Assembly (NCBI GenBank): GCA_028015205.1
Contig: CM051517.1
Span: 40,621,135-40,685,134, forward strand
Direction of reading: 5' to 3'
Length of the DNA: 64,000 nt
Source: Mytilisepta virgata
Lineage: Eukaryota > Mollusca > Bivalvia > Mytilida > Mytilidae
Positions 1 to 12,556 of the stretch are shown piece by piece. Positions within the stretch are counted from its first letter, which is position 1. The number at the start of each line of letters is the position of its first letter. Made by a program: the position numbers and the translations under genes. The notes below the pieces were generated by a model, which made no database searches, was not told the origin of the DNA, and saw nothing but the letters and a program-made list of their open reading frames with translations.

Positions 1-1145
1 TTCTTGTTTCTGATTGGCTGATATAAAAAAATCTTTTCCTCTGAAATCTCTTGGCCAAATGGAACGAAACTTGACAGGAAGCATCTATGGGAGGATGTTT
101 ACAAAGCTTCCACATTTTCTCGTGATCAGGCAACAAACATGGCCTCTATGGAAAACTCTTTTTTCTCATTGGTTGATTAAATAAAAAAAAATTCTGTGGA
201 ACTACCGGGCCAAATGGATTGAAACTTGACAGGAAGCATCTATGGGAGGTTCTTTACAAAGTTTCCTCATTTTGTCCTGATTGGACTACAAACATGGCCA
301 CCATGGAGCAGTTCTTGTTTCTGATTGGCCGATATAAAAAATGTTCTTCTCTGAAATTGCTTGGCCAAATGGAACGAAACCTAACAGGAAGCATCTATGG
401 GAGGTTCTTTACAAAGTTTCCTCATTTTGTCCTGATTATACTACAAATATGGTCACCATGGACATTTCTTGTTTCTGATTGGCCGATATAAATGTTCTTC
501 TCTGAAAATGCTTCACCAAATGAAAGAAACTTGATAGGAAGCATATATGGGAGGTCCTTTATAAAAATTCCTCATTTTGTCCTTATCAGACTACAAATAT
601 AACCGCCATGGGGCAGTTCTTGTTTCTGATTGGCCAATATAAAAAAGTTCTTCTCTGAAATCGCTTGGCCAAATGGAATGAAAATTGACAGGAAGCATCT
701 ATGGGAGGTTCTTTACAAAGTTTCCTCATTTTGTCCTGATTGGACTACAGATATGGCCACCATGGACATTTCTTGTTTCTGATTGGCTGAAATAAAATGG
801 CGGATAGAAAAAACTCTTCTTCTCTGAAACTGCTTGGCCAAATGGAATGAAAGTTGATAGGAAGCATGTATGGGAGGTCCTTTTCAAAATTTATTCATTC
901 CGTCCACATTGGGTAACAAACATGACCACCATAGGAAATTCTTGTTTCTCATTGGTTGATTTAAAAAAAAAAAATTCTGTGGAACTGATTCGCCAAATGG
1001 AATGAAACCTGAAAAGAAGCATCTGTGGGAGGTTTTTACAAAGTTTTCTCATTTTGTCCAGATCATGCAACAAACATGGCCGCCATGGGCAATTCTTGTT
1101 TCTGCCAGGTGAGCGATACAGGCTCAGCCCTCTGAGCCTCTAGTT
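1..1145 (+). repeat. Tandem array of about 155-bp units ending in a shared repeat terminus
   Basis: About seven diverged copies of a unit of roughly 155 bp. Each copy carries the phrases TTGGCCAAATGGAA, AGGAAGCATCTATGGGAGG, TTTCCTCATTTTGTCC and TTCTTGTTTCTGATTGG. The AAATGGA landmark recurs near 57, 211, 367, 671, 839 and 995. The array ends at 1105-1143 with CCAGGTGAGCGATACAGGCTC followed by GAGCCTCTAG, a terminus also seen on the separate repeat that ends near 3283. The short open frames at 219-491 and 891-1073 are repeat translation and not genes. The left edge runs out of the window. Confidence 0.8.
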
Positions 1146-1840
1146 ACAAATATGATAAAATTTTGGAAAAGGGTCTATAGCACTAATGATAAATTACTTA
1201 AAAATGCATACTTATTGTCAAGTAGGTTATATAAAGAAGGGAAAAAGTCATGGATAAGCTGTATTCACTCTATTTCAAAAATGTTAGATCTGACAGTTCA
1301 GCAGTTAACAAAGCCAAAATTAAATATTAAAAACTGATATTAAAAAGCCTAATTCTTAAAAATAAAATCTCATGGAAGACCGAAATTCCATGACAACAGA
1401 AAAAATACTTGGCATCAAAATAAATTAAGAACATGTAGATTATTTAAACCTAACTTTGGATATGAACCATACAATGTACCTTAGTAATCTCCCTTTTATG
1501 AAAAGCTAATCAAGTACACGATTTAGAATTGGACTTCATAAATTAAAAATAGAGAAAGGTTGACATTTTAATATTAAACTACAAGTTATGCAAAAATGGT
1601 ATAGAAGATGAGATGCACTTCCTTTTAGAATGTAATAACCTTCCTGCTGTAAGAGATCCAATCTTACAGAACATATATAATAAAAATATTAATGTCTCCA
1701 AACTTGACAAAAAACAATTATTTATCTGGTTGTTAAGCAACGAGAATAATGATATACTGTTTTTGATTTATGACCTACTCATAAAACTTAATGATATGAG
1801 AAGGAGTTTACTTGGATAATTAGGTAATTTTGTTTATATA
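1146..1840 (+). pseudogene. Decayed LINE (non-LTR retrotransposon) 3' coding fragment
   Basis: Two open stretches (1152-1337 and 1613-1819), joined by frameshifted and stop-filled sequence, read like the C-terminal end of a LINE reverse transcriptase polyprotein. The last part contains MHFLLECNNLP, which matches the H-x-L-x-E-C zinc-knuckle-like ending common in animal LINE ORF2 proteins. The preceding part has many in-frame stops, so the copy is dead. It abuts the terminus of the upstream array. The clade is not determined. Confidence 0.55.
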
Positions 1841-1976
1841 TATGATCATATATTGTTGTACATTTTATGACGAAGGGTGCACTGCCAATGCAATAATATA
1901 GTCCCCTAGTAGAGACTAGACCAACAGATTTACTTTTAATGTTAATATTATGGATGCAATTTTCACTGTTTTTTTA

Positions 1977-3283
1977 GCTCACCTGGACCAAAGGTCCATC
2001 TGAGCTTTTACCATCACTTGGCGTTCGTCGTCGTCGTCTGTCGTCGTCTGTTAACAATTTTTCAAACGTTAACTCGTCCGACACCATAAGTCCAATTGCA
2101 ACCAAACTTCGTACAGTTGTTTATTGGTATATGTGCTACAAAACTATCGTTTGGATTTTTGATTTGTAAAAAAACATGGCCGCCATGGCTAAAAATAGAA
2201 CATAGGGGTAAATTGCAGTTTTTTGCAAATAATTCGAAAACCATAACAGATATCAAAATTCTGGCAGAGGGTAAAAGTGTTCAGCACCTCAAGATCTACC
2301 TGCCATGAAATTTTGAAGAAGATCCAACGACCCATGTAGGAGTTATTGCCCTTTTTCTGCATTTTTTCCAAATTTTGCACTTATTAAGCTCAATATCTTG
2401 GATACTATAAAGGAAATTTGAAAAATTTAAATTTCATATTGTTAGGCACACAAAGATCTACAAAATTTGTAACAGGATCGAAGTTGTAGGTTCGTTCCTT
2501 TTAGGAGTTATTCCCCTTAGATCGTCAAAATTGACCATTTTTGCAGTCTTTATTCATTGTAATAAAATTGTTAACTCCTCTTACACCATATGTTTAATTG
2601 CAACCAAACTTAGTGTAGTTGTTCCTTGGCATGAGTGCTACTAAACTATCGTTTGGATTTTTGATTTGTAAAAAAACATGGCTGCCATGGCTAAAAATAG
2701 AACATAGGGGTAAATTGCAGTTTTTTGCAAATAACTCAAAAATGGTGACAGATATCAAAATTCTGATGGGAAGCTAAAGTGTTCAACACCTCAAGATCTA
2801 CCTGCTTTGAAATTTTGAAGAAGATGTAACCACCCATGTAGGAGTTATTGCCCTTTTTCTTGATTTTTTTTTAAATTTGTACTTATTAAGTTTTATGATC
2901 ATTCCTTTTAGGAGTTATTCCCCTTAGAACATCAAAATTGACCATTTTCACAGCATTTCCCTTAGTTTGCAAAATGTTTAAATGAGCCCTTTAGGAGTTA
3001 AAGTTTTGTCCCTTAAATGTCAAAATAACTGTTGATGCCTTATAGATGACCCTTTAAATGTCAAAAATAGCGTTTTCTCTTGTTTTTGCCCTATAGATTG
3101 AAAACTATTGTCGATAGAGAAAAGCTGTTGTTTGCTTAAACAATCAGCTCATTGAGCTCTACAAAAGTCTGAATTGGGTCGAAGTTGTCAGATGATCCAT
3201 TATAGGGGTAATAGCTCATGAAAGACTCCCTTAAAGCTTAAGGACCAGGTGAGCGATTCAGGCTCCTGGGAGCCTCTTGTTGT
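1977..3283 (+). repeat. Dispersed 1.3-kb repeat with AGCTCACCTGG / CCAGGTGAGC ends
   Basis: It begins AGCTCACCTGGACC and ends GGACCAGGTGAGCGA, short inverted termini, followed by GGCTCCTGGGAGCC. Inside are two related sub-blocks (about 2080-2560 and 2580-2950). Both contain AAAAACATGGC..GCCATGG, AACATAGGGGTAAATTGCAG, TCAAGATCTACCTGC and TAGGAGTTATT. A CGTCGTCGTCGTC tract lies near 2027-2050. I recognise this as an abundant bivalve interspersed repeat; it shows no coding capacity. Confidence 0.75.
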
Positions 3284-3990
3284 AGTTTTAAATAGGTCAA
3301 ATAAACCTAAGGAGCAATCCAAAAAACGTAATCCATTAGACAGACAAAACCCGGGAAGAAAAAATGAACAGCCACAAGCACAACAAATAAATACTGAAAA
3401 AATAAAAAACAATGAACAACACGAACTCCTATAAAAACCAGGAGTGAACTCAGGTGCTTCGGAAGGATAAGCAGTTTGGTGGAGGAACATGAAATGTTAC
3501 GCCAGTGGGAACAAGTCCAACATTCTTAGATATTTGAACACTGTAATGGTCAATCAATTCTTGATGACGACCGTAAAATTTCCTACGTGATGACATCAAC
3601 ATATCCCTGATAAAACCCTGGTTAAGAAGCTTTTGTGGCAGCAGTAATCCTCTTTTTCGAAAGTCATGGTAACTCATGCATGCCCTTGAATATCGGATAA
3701 GCTGAGAAATGTAGAGGCCATATAGCGATGCTGGTATATTGCTACTCAAGAAGGGAAAATTAACAATAGGAAAGTCGAAGTCATCACATTTGTCATAAAG
3801 TTTTCTCTTCAGATGTCCCTCATTGTCTATTTCGAGAAACAAATCCAAATATGAAGCGGACTTTGATGTATCTGTAATATCCTTAATTTCAAGTTCACTG
3901 GGGTAGATGAGATATAGGAAGTCTTGGAATTTATCGTTATTTAATGACAACACGTCATCTATATAACGAAAAGTGAAATTAAAGGATTAA
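3275..3990 (-). pseudogene. Retroelement RT fragment, copy A, with 3' tail
   Basis: Read on the - strand, an open frame from about 3990 to 3450 shows the RT active-site box RYIDDVLSLNN, then YPSELEIKD, SASYLDLFLEID and the conserved tract DFDFPIVNFPF, followed by YGLYISQLIRYSRAC and KFYGRHQELIDHY. This is the palm/thumb C-terminal part of an RT that recurs at least five times in the window. The frame runs into the element tail (ACTGCTTATCCTTCCG, GCACCTGAGTTCACTCC), which is also found at 51460-51680. It is 5' truncated, but the YIDD catalytic box is intact, making it the least decayed copy. It may be a Penelope-like or other non-LTR RT; the clade is uncertain. Confidence 0.7.
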
Positions 3991-4089
3991 CATCTTTGTT
4001 TTCTTATGTTGGCATTATTACCAATTATATGAATCAGTATATCATTTACAATCTGATGTTACACATGTTACAATGTATTGCACTTAGTT

Positions 4090-4200
4090 CCTTTATTAAT
4101 TATTGTTTGCTTATTATGTGATTCATGCTGATTTAACAGCCCATATGGGTGTCTTTTATTGACAATAAAACATTTTGTATCTTGTATCTTGTATCTACTT
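4090..4200 (+). repeat. LINE-like 3' end with short tandem tail
   Basis: The stretch GCCCATATGGGTGTCTTTTA, then TTGACAATAAAACATTTTG, then tandem TATCTTG copies resembles the 3' ends of molluscan LINEs, which finish with an AATAAA signal and a short simple repeat. No coding sequence is attached. Confidence 0.4.
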
Positions 4201-5473
4201 CCTGATTTTGAATGTCAGGGTTTTCTTTATAACTCGATCATCATATTTGTCCGGCTAAAATTGGAATTATTTAAGTTTCTGAAGTTGGCATCAATTCAGT
4301 TGTGGGATTCATTAATATATAGAAAGTTTGAATTATTGACTCATACAAATGAAATGGTATCAAAAAATCCACGAGTAAATAATACATTTGTATTCTGGCA
4401 ATACCTGAAGTTCTCATCAAGAAGCACTAATCTGATTATCCATAAGAGTTTATGACATCATAAAATGGTTGTATGATTAAATGCAAGTGCACAGCTAGAT
4501 TTAATATTCATATACATACATTATTAACTAGCCTACATTCTGGTATAACAAATCATGATGAGAAATGCTTCTCTGTGAGAACTCCCTGACCAGTATTATC
4601 AATTAATACTCAAACCTGCATGACAAACTCTTAATATCTCCATATATAGTAGTTATAAACTGTATGTAAATGTTGTGAAAAAATTCAAAATAAAGTAAAG
4701 ATTAAACCTATAAACCAAATTGCAAATGAAAGAAATAAAACATACAAACAATAAAAGGTGGCTTACTTGGGACAGTTAACTTTTATAAAAATGTTTAAAG
4801 GTAGATGTAGAACAGCAGTAAAAGCTCTGTATACTTCTTTTAGTATTATGTTTTGGGATTGATTAGTTTGTTCACAGACATTAACCTCTCATGTGTGTTT
4901 ACCTATATAAAACTGATATTTATTGATGTACTAATTATCATAATAAATAAACCATTGATTGTGTGATATTGTATAGTATCATATGGTAAAAGAAGCATAG
5001 CTAGCTACGGATTCCAGTTCTAGATTCTCTCGACACGTTAAACATTCAAACTTCGATTTTAACTGGCCACATCTACCAAACAGTAATTTATGACAAAGAA
5101 TGATCCACTCAATAAAGATCAAGATCGAAATTGACAGAAATTTAATCACGGCATATCTGGACAGAAATTTAACCAGGGCATATATGAATAATCCAAATGT
5201 AATTAAATCCAAATCAATTTAACAATGTGAGTCAGAACAGCTTGTATTTTAGCAACATTGTGAATCATGATTCTATGTAGTGTATACATTTTGAAATAAT
5301 GTTGTAAAAATTTTAAAGATTTTAATAGACATAAACAGTAGAACTTTAAAAGTGAAAAACGTGTAAATGAATTTGGGAACTTGTTGTGGTTTTTTAATTC
5401 AAGCTGTATCTTTGTCAGACTTCTTTTCCATGATAACTAAATAGTACCCTCTAGATCTGTTAATATATTTCAG
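4200..5473. other. AT-rich sequence upstream of the first visible METAP1D exon
   Basis: No convincing exon, repeat family or RNA gene is visible. The missing 5' exon and promoter of METAP1D should lie here or further upstream. CAATGTGAGT near 5225 could be a splice donor, but no targeting-peptide-like frame leads into it. Confidence 0.4.
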
Positions 5474-8400
5474 AACTAACTTACAGTGTGTATAGAAGTC
5501 TGAAGACACATCTAAATGTTACCCACACTGCTGCTGTAACAAAGATTTTAGACAGAAAGTTTTCACTTGTTCTTCCTCAAGAGACTACTCCAGTCAGAAC
5601 AGTACCAGATCACATTAAGAAACCCCCATATGCAGAGATAGGACATGTGGCACCAAAGATAGTTGGTGAACAGATAGAAATTAAAAATGAACAGCAAATT
5701 ATTGGAATGAGAAAAGCTGGGAAAATGGCCAGGAAAATACTGAATCAAACCTCTAAACAACTGAAGGTATAACAAAGAGTTAACAATCAACACATCCTAT
5801 TCCAGGATGGTATTGTAAGGTATAACAAAGAGTTAACAATAAACACATCCTATTCCAGGATGGTATTGTAAGGTATAACAAAGAGTTAACAATAAACACA
5901 TCCTATTCCAGGATGGTATTGTAAGGTATAACAAAGAGTTAACAATAAACACATCCTATTCCAGGATGGTATTGTAAGGTATAACAAAGAGTTAACAATA
6001 AACACATCCTATTCCAGGATGGTATTGTAAGGTATAACAAAGAGTTAACAATAAACACATCCTATTCCAGGATGGTATTGTAAGGTATAACAAAGAGTTA
6101 ACAATAAACACATCCTATTCCAGGATGGTATTGTAAGGTATAACAAAGAGTTAACAATAAACACATCCTATTCCAGGATGGTATTGTAAGGTATAACAAA
6201 GAGTTAACAATCAACACATCCTATTCCAGGATGGTATTGTAAGGTATAACAAAGAGTTAACAATAAACACATCCTATTCCAGGATGGTATTGTAAGGTAT
6301 AACAAAGAGTTAACAATAAACACATCCTATTCCAGGATGGTATTGTAAGGTATAACAAAGAGTTAACCATCAACACATCCTATTCCAGGATGGTATTGTA
6401 AGTTATCTATAAAGAAAATGAAAGTAATAGATTGTTAGAAGTTACAGTGTGTATTTTGGTTATGTTTTTATCTGTATACATGTATATTTATTTTTACACT
6501 GATGATTAAACAAGAAATCTTATGAAATTTTAGAATGAAAGTGAATTGTCTTTGGATTTGAAAAATTTAAGATTTTAAAATTTTATTAAATTATAAAAAT
6601 ACACAATTTGTCAAATACAGTATGATAACTCTTTTCATCAAAAACCTTTGAAATCGATATAAATTAGCTTCGTGCAATTTTAACAATTTTCACATATGAT
6701 GTTCTGAAATTGCGGCATCAGCTGTCTATTAAAATATATTTGCAGGTTGGAATGACCACAGATGAAATAGATTATGTTGTACATCAGCTGTGTATAGATA
6801 ATGAAGTTTATCCATCACCACTGAATTATAAATTTTATCCAAAATCTGTGTGTACATCAGTAAATAATGTTGTATGCCATGGTATACCTGACCTACGACC
6901 TTTGAGGAATGGAGATATTATGAACATTGATGTTACAGTAAATTACTTGATATAATTCATATGAGTACCGGGAGCTGGACTATGTATATCATTTAAATTT
7001 CTGATTCATTAACATATGCAAATTATAAAGGCTTTGTTAATGTAAAAGTAAAAAAAAAGATAAACCAAGGGATATGTAAGCTCTAAATTAATGAGATAAC
7101 ACTTAGTTAAAATAACGTGAAAATTCTTAAATTTTCAGAATCAGAAATAATTTACATATGAAATGTACTTTGTACAAGATCAATTCTCCATCAAATCAAA
7201 TAAATTGTATTGATTTGCAGTCTGCTTAAAACTTGAAAAAAAGTCTGCATTTTTTGTATAAAATGTTACCGTAATGACTTAAATTTTTACAGGTGTATTG
7301 TGATGGTTACCATGGTGATGTATCAGAAACATATTTGATTGGTGATGTTGACGAAATAGGGAAAAAATTAGTCCATGCTACAAAAATGGCGATGGATGTT
7401 GCAATATCTATTTGTAAACCAGGTGTTAAATACAGTAAAATTGGCAACACAATCAGGTCAGAGTTAGATGTGAAAAAAAGATTTTCAATATATAAAATCA
7501 TGTGCCTGTCAACTAAACAGTAATAGTTTATTACAACTACAAAAATTAAATTAAAATGTAGGTATACAGAGTCAGGTTTAATGAGACTACATCCCAAAAG
7601 ATTTATCAAGGGAATTAATTGATTACCCGGTAAATTTATAAAATAATATTTACAGAATGGATGAAACCCTTGCAGACAGTCCTTTTTTTAATTCTATATC
7701 AAGATTGTTTTTCCATTCAACATTTATCTCATAGTTGCTTTCATTTCTAGTGATTGTTTAAATAGAAATTATGACAGACAACCTAGAATTACTCAACCAT
7801 GTAGACCCTGTAGATGAATTTTAGATTTGATTTTTCAACATGGATCTACACGATTTTGTTTGACTACTGAATGTAAGCAAATTTGTACATTAAAGATGAA
7901 GTTACCTCTAGAATTCAGAATTTTTGTGATAATATTGAAAATAACATGAATTCCAACGGATGTACACTTAATATGGACATTGTTTCTATTAATTTACACT
8001 TCAATAGATTTCTTCATTCTGTTAAGCAAAAACAGTTAACAATAGAAAAAAAGTTAATTTATATGATTCTCTAAATTTTAGTGATATAGCAGAGATGTAT
8101 AGTCTGACTGTAGTACCATCTTTCTGTGGACATGGTATAGGAGATTTTTTTCATGGACCACCAGATATATTTCATTTTGGTAAGAGGATTCAGCCATCAT
8201 TATATTCATTTTTACTAATTATCATAAAGGTGAAATTTTCATAATATTTCAATATACATAGTGAATATTGTGTGGAAAATCATGCTAATTCAAAGAAGGC
8301 TAAACCTGAATGAAATATTCCTTAATGTAAACATGTTTCTATTATTACATTTTTTAATGCCCCGCCTGTGAGGTCTGTCTGTCCGTTTGAGGTTAAGGTT

Positions 8401-11400
8401 CAGGTTTGAGGTAGTTTTTCATGAATTAGTTGTGCTATCATCATGAAACTTTGTACATGGATAGCTTCTGATATGAACAACAGCATTTTGATGCGAAAAG
8501 GATGCTGTGACCTTGACGTCATGGGTCATCGACTTTGAATTTCTGTATGGAATATCAATATAGAATCCAGGTTAAGGTTCAGGTTTAAGGTAGTTTTTCT
8601 TGAATGAGTTATGGTATCATCATGAAACTTTGTACACGGATAGCTTGTGATATGAACAGCAGCATTTTGATGTGAAACGGATGTTGTAACCTTGACATCA
8701 TGGGTCATCGACTTTGAATTTCTGTACAGAATTTCAATAATAGAATCCAGGTTAAGGTTCAGGTTTAAGGTAGTTTTTCATGAAGAGTTATGGTATCATC
8801 TTGAAACTTTGTACATGGATAGCTTGTGATATGAACAGCAGCATTGTGATGCAAAACGGATGCTGTGACTTTGAGGTCATGGGACATCGACTTTGAATTT
8901 CCTTATAGAATTTCAATATTGGAATCCAGGTTAAGGTTCAGGTTGAAGGTAGTTTTTCATGAAGTAATTAGAGATAGTATTTCATCTACCCTATTGTTAG
9001 GGACTTCAGAGTCAACAATATACACATGTAATACTTACATCATTAGCGAGGCATGTAGTGTCCATTGGACACATATATACTTGTTCTTTTAAAAATTTGG
9101 CAATTGGTATTGCATTAACAACATCATTATACTTACACTTTGCATTTTAAGTAATAGTATTAATTAGAATTATTGGAATTATTTTGAAAGCATTGAAAAT
9201 TGCCTTATAATTAATTCTTCATAATTCCTTTACTTATTGAAAAAAATTGAGGGTCAATCTCTCTAAAAAGGTCATTTCTAGATGATGCAATTTATTCAAA
9301 GATGATCTTTGCTGTACTGTTTGATCATATTACAGAATATGTAGAGTTTACAGTAAGACTTAAAACTTTTTTCATTTATTTAAAAATTAAATATTTTATA
9401 GTTATTTAACCCATTTTATAATATTTACAGATAACAGTTTTTTTCATATCTTGTTTTTTTCTATTACAGCTCATGAATGTGATGAAGTTATGACAGAAGG
9501 AGTTACTTTTACAATTGGTAAGTATTCTGATTGAACTACAGACTTGTTTCTCACTGTACTTAATTAACATTATCAAATGTATCCTGCTGCTTAAATTTTA
9601 ACAGCAGCAAAATTTCATCAAATTATTCAGTGAAAAGCATTTTAATAAGAGTATATGGTGGAAGGCATGAGGTAGATAGAAGAGTGTACTGTTGGTAAGG
9701 AGGTTTTATTGCATGTAATTTTTCAAAGTCAGCTGTAAGTTCAATGAACTCTTGTTGCAAGTGTAAAAATCATGTTCAGAACCCCCCCCCCCCCCCCCCC
9801 CTCCCCTCCCAAAGTCTCCTAAAACCGAGAATAAATAACATTCCATCTATAATAATGTTTAAATCATTAGACTTTATAATATATTACAGTTGTATAGTTA
9901 AAAAACATTAAAGTTTTATCTTAATATGGTTCAAAGTATGAGGAATTATAATAATTAGAACATGGTATTTCATTTTGAACATAATCTTATATTATATATC
10001 TATGAAATTATGTGATTTGTTTTTAATTTACATGTGTTCATTGATCTATAAAGATTTAAGCTGTTTTAATCAGTTTTTTTCATTTTTCACTAACTATGAA
10101 AAATAGGTTTTTTATTATTTGCATTTTATACTTTACAAAGTATTGTTATCATATTCAGTGTAAAGTAAAAAAAGGATTTATACAATAAATTACTGGGTTT
10201 ATTACCAATATTATTTAAAAAAATCTAGGCAGGTGTGCAGTGTAAATGGACTTATGATAAATTATTTAAAATATTTTGACCACATTTGGAAAAAAAAACT
10301 GTCTAACCACCTTCATGGGGTTTGGATGGGATGGGATGTCTTATTTTGTATTCAGTTTACTTTTGTTCCACTTTCTCTGTTCAGTGTAAAGTGTAAAAAT
10401 AAAAGCTGATTTTATAAAATCTTAAGGTTGAAATTTTGGTAAATTCAAAATTGCAAAGATGAACTGAGTTAAAACATATGTTTGTTAAGGTAGAAGATGC
10501 AATTTAAAAGCATTTCTTATGAAAATGCTGTTTAAGGGCATACGATACAGTTACAGAGGAGATAATCACGTTGCTAACATCCGACCAGAACTTTTTGCGG
10601 AAAAGGGTTAAATTATTTTTCCTTTTCCCGGAGAATTACATTACGTCATAAAACAGTTCGTGCAGACTTCAAATCTGAGCAAGATGCATTTTATGAGAGA
10701 AGGAGAAAAAAACATGGAGAACAGAATGTTCCTGGTGAAAATATATCCTTCTCGGAAGACAGCAGAAATACATATTACATGTATTATGCAGATTCATTTA
10801 CATTTTTTTACATCAGCTAATAAAAATGAAATTACCAAATTAATTTCTCGGACTTCCTAATTTATGGTGATTTGCTTTTTTTCAAAAGAGAGCAATGCAT
10901 TCCACAGCATAATGTCTCATTGGTGATAGGACATTTAGCACAAAAGATACAATAAACAAAGTTGTTGTAAATTATATAGTTTGATGAGGAATTTTTACAA
11001 AGAGAGTGATTCCAAGTCTTTTATTCATACATGCAAGAATCGAGACCAGGCGATTTCCTGTTTTGCATTATGATGGCACGTCATTTCCCGCTTAAAATCA
11101 AAACTTGTATCAATGCCTATAAAATCAACAGTTTTTTCACAATATCTAATAAATGAGGACATGGACCCCCTAATTTCAAAACTGCATTTGATAGCAAATT
11201 ATAAGGACAACATTATGTTATTTTTTAATAAAATTATTAATAGCAGATTTTTTTTAATACACTGATGTATCGTGCATAAATTGAAAGTTTTTGATCATAT
11301 ATCACATATGTTGAAAAAATGAAAAGATATAGTAGCCTCATAATCGCCTAAATTTTATTTATCAGAAAAGAAGAGATAATCAACTTCTTTATGCAAAAAA

Positions 11401-11846
11401 AAAAACAAGAAAGTAATTTTTTTTCTCGAAAAAGGTTATAAGATAATTTTTATTAAAAATCCCGAAAATTGAACATTAAATATCTCAAAAATAGCATATG
11501 AAGGTATAATTTTCTCTGCATGTTTAGAAAAAATAGATGAAAAAACTACCATTATGCAAAATCTTAAAGAAAAATCAATAGTAGATTGAAACTGTATTGT
11601 ATGCCCTTAAAGTACCTGTATTAATGCAATATATAAATACAGAATATTCTACTTTATTTCAGTTTGCATCCTGAAATATAATAGACTGCATTCTTTATTT
11701 CAGAGCCGATATTGTCAGAAGGGGGAGATGAAGCAGAGATCTTATCAGATAATTGGACAGCTGTTACATGTGATGGTAGTAGGACTGCACAGTTTGAACA
11801 TACTGTACTGATAACTAAAGATGGTGTAGAAATACTTACAAAATAA
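5474..11846 (+). CDS. METAP1D: Methionine aminopeptidase 1D, mitochondrial (six exons, 5' incomplete)
   Basis: Exons 5474-5766, 6746-6937, 7293-7456, 8082-8179, 9470-9517 and 11704-11846 (stop TAA). All introns are GT..AG and phases agree, giving 311 residues from the first complete visible codon. It removes the N-terminal Met from new proteins; the mitochondrial 1D subtype is inferred from similarity. The M24 dinuclear metal site is complete: Asp159 (NIDVTV), Asp170 (YHGDVSET), His233 (CGHGIG), Glu265 (FTIEPI) and Glu296 (AQFEHTV), plus substrate-site His142 (VCHGIPD). The human protein is about 335 residues, so only the 5' exon with the targeting peptide is missing. Exon 1 enters after one base of a split codon, so an upstream exon must exist. 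AATAAA overlaps the stop codon. Introns hold a minisatellite, a 179-bp tandem repeat and a TTAA-flanked element. Family assignment is firm. Confidence 0.93.
5767..6403 (+). repeat. 53-bp minisatellite, 12 copies, at the 5' splice site of a METAP1D intron
   Basis: Twelve nearly identical 53-bp units, each with GGTATAACAAAGAGTTAACA and CACATCCTATTCCAGGATGG. The array starts exactly at the splice donor (AAG|GTATAA). Variation is minimal: CAATAAACAC in most units, CAATCAACAC in the first and ninth, and CCATCAACAC in the last. That implies recent expansion or ongoing homogenisation. Confidence 0.95.
8391..8960 (+). repeat. About 179-bp tandem repeat, 3.2 copies, in a METAP1D intron
   Basis: GTTAAGGTTCAGGTTT recurs near 8391, 8571, 8751 and 8929, each time followed by GGTAGTTTTTCATGAA, ATCATGAAACTTTGTACA, GATAGCTT.TGATATGAACA and TCATGGGTCATCGACTTTG. 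It is diverged and non-coding. The preceding GCCCCGCCTGTGAGGTCTGT phrase is typical of bivalve dispersed repeats. Confidence 0.85.
9781..9812 (+). repeat. Poly-C tract in a METAP1D intron
   Basis: A run of about 20 cytosines followed by CTCCCCTCCC. It is a simple homopolymer, possibly of uncertain true length in the assembly. Confidence 0.9.
10532..11610. mobile_element. TTAA-flanked non-autonomous DNA element (about 1.07 kb)
   Basis: TTAA at 10532-10535 is followed by GGGCATACGATACAGTT. The far end reads AACTGTATTGTATGCCC followed by TTAA at 11607-11610. The termini are inverted repeats matching over about 16 of 17 bases, and the TTAA duplication is the piggyBac signature. No transposase frame is present (60-66 residue frames only). 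It sits in the last METAP1D intron. A lone similar end, TTAAGGGCATAGGATA, appears near 21185. Confidence 0.7.
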
Positions 11847-12277
11847 ATATGCATTACTAAAATTTCTAAATTTTCTTACAAGACAAAGTGTTCATTCGAT
11901 CATTTGTTTATTCAAAGTAAATTCTATGTAAATATCTAGACCCAAACAACTGTACATGGTCTGATATTTTGTAAGTCCAAATATTTTGAATGGTGAGAAA
12001 GATTCATACATAGGTTAATTTATCTTGACCTACATTATACGCTATAGTGACTTTTGTCCAGATCCATTCATCTTTATAAGTTAAGTAAGGTGGTGTATCA
12101 ATATCTACCTTCCCCCAGAAATACAAATTAGTAGGGTTAGAGTATGGAGGAAATTTGGATTAAGGTGCATGTGTCAAATTGATTTCTTAAATGAATTCAT
12201 TCAGTATTTCTTGTTTCGGAGCAATTCAAACTACTTATACAATTCTGCAAAATGTGCACTTTTGTTTAATTTTCATA

Positions 12278-12556
12278 TTAAGGTATCCGGACCATAAATG
12301 ACCACGTGATTATTCAAAATTTCCCGGATGTTCCATTCAACGCACTTGAAATGACCTCGGTAATTATTGGCAAACTTCGGAAATGCCAATATAACTAACT
12401 TATTTTTACAGACTCTGCATATAAGCAACAAAGTGTGTTTCAACTTGAGAAAAATATATATACAAAATTCCAGCTTTAAATTGTTTGGTTCAGCCATTTA
12501 CGGTCAAAAAGAGATACAATTTTCGATCATTATCTATTATGGTCCGGATACCTTAA
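12278..12556. mobile_element. TTAA-flanked MITE, family 1, copy 1
   Basis: TTAA, then GGTATCCGGACCATA, 271 bp of interior, TATGGTCCGGATACC, then TTAA. The terminal inverted repeat of 15 bases is perfect and the TTAA duplication points to piggyBac-type mobilisation. The interior is unrelated to any coding sequence. The same element occurs reversed at 33368-33644. Confidence 0.85.

Noticed and set aside
5221..5235. Upstream donor CAATGTGAGT as the end of METAP1D's first exon
   Set aside because: The preceding sequence offers no in-frame targeting peptide and the phase cannot be confirmed.
7883..8074. 63-codon open frame just before METAP1D exon 4
   Set aside because: It is intronic and breaks the conserved exon 3-exon 4 join. 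No protein-like motif.
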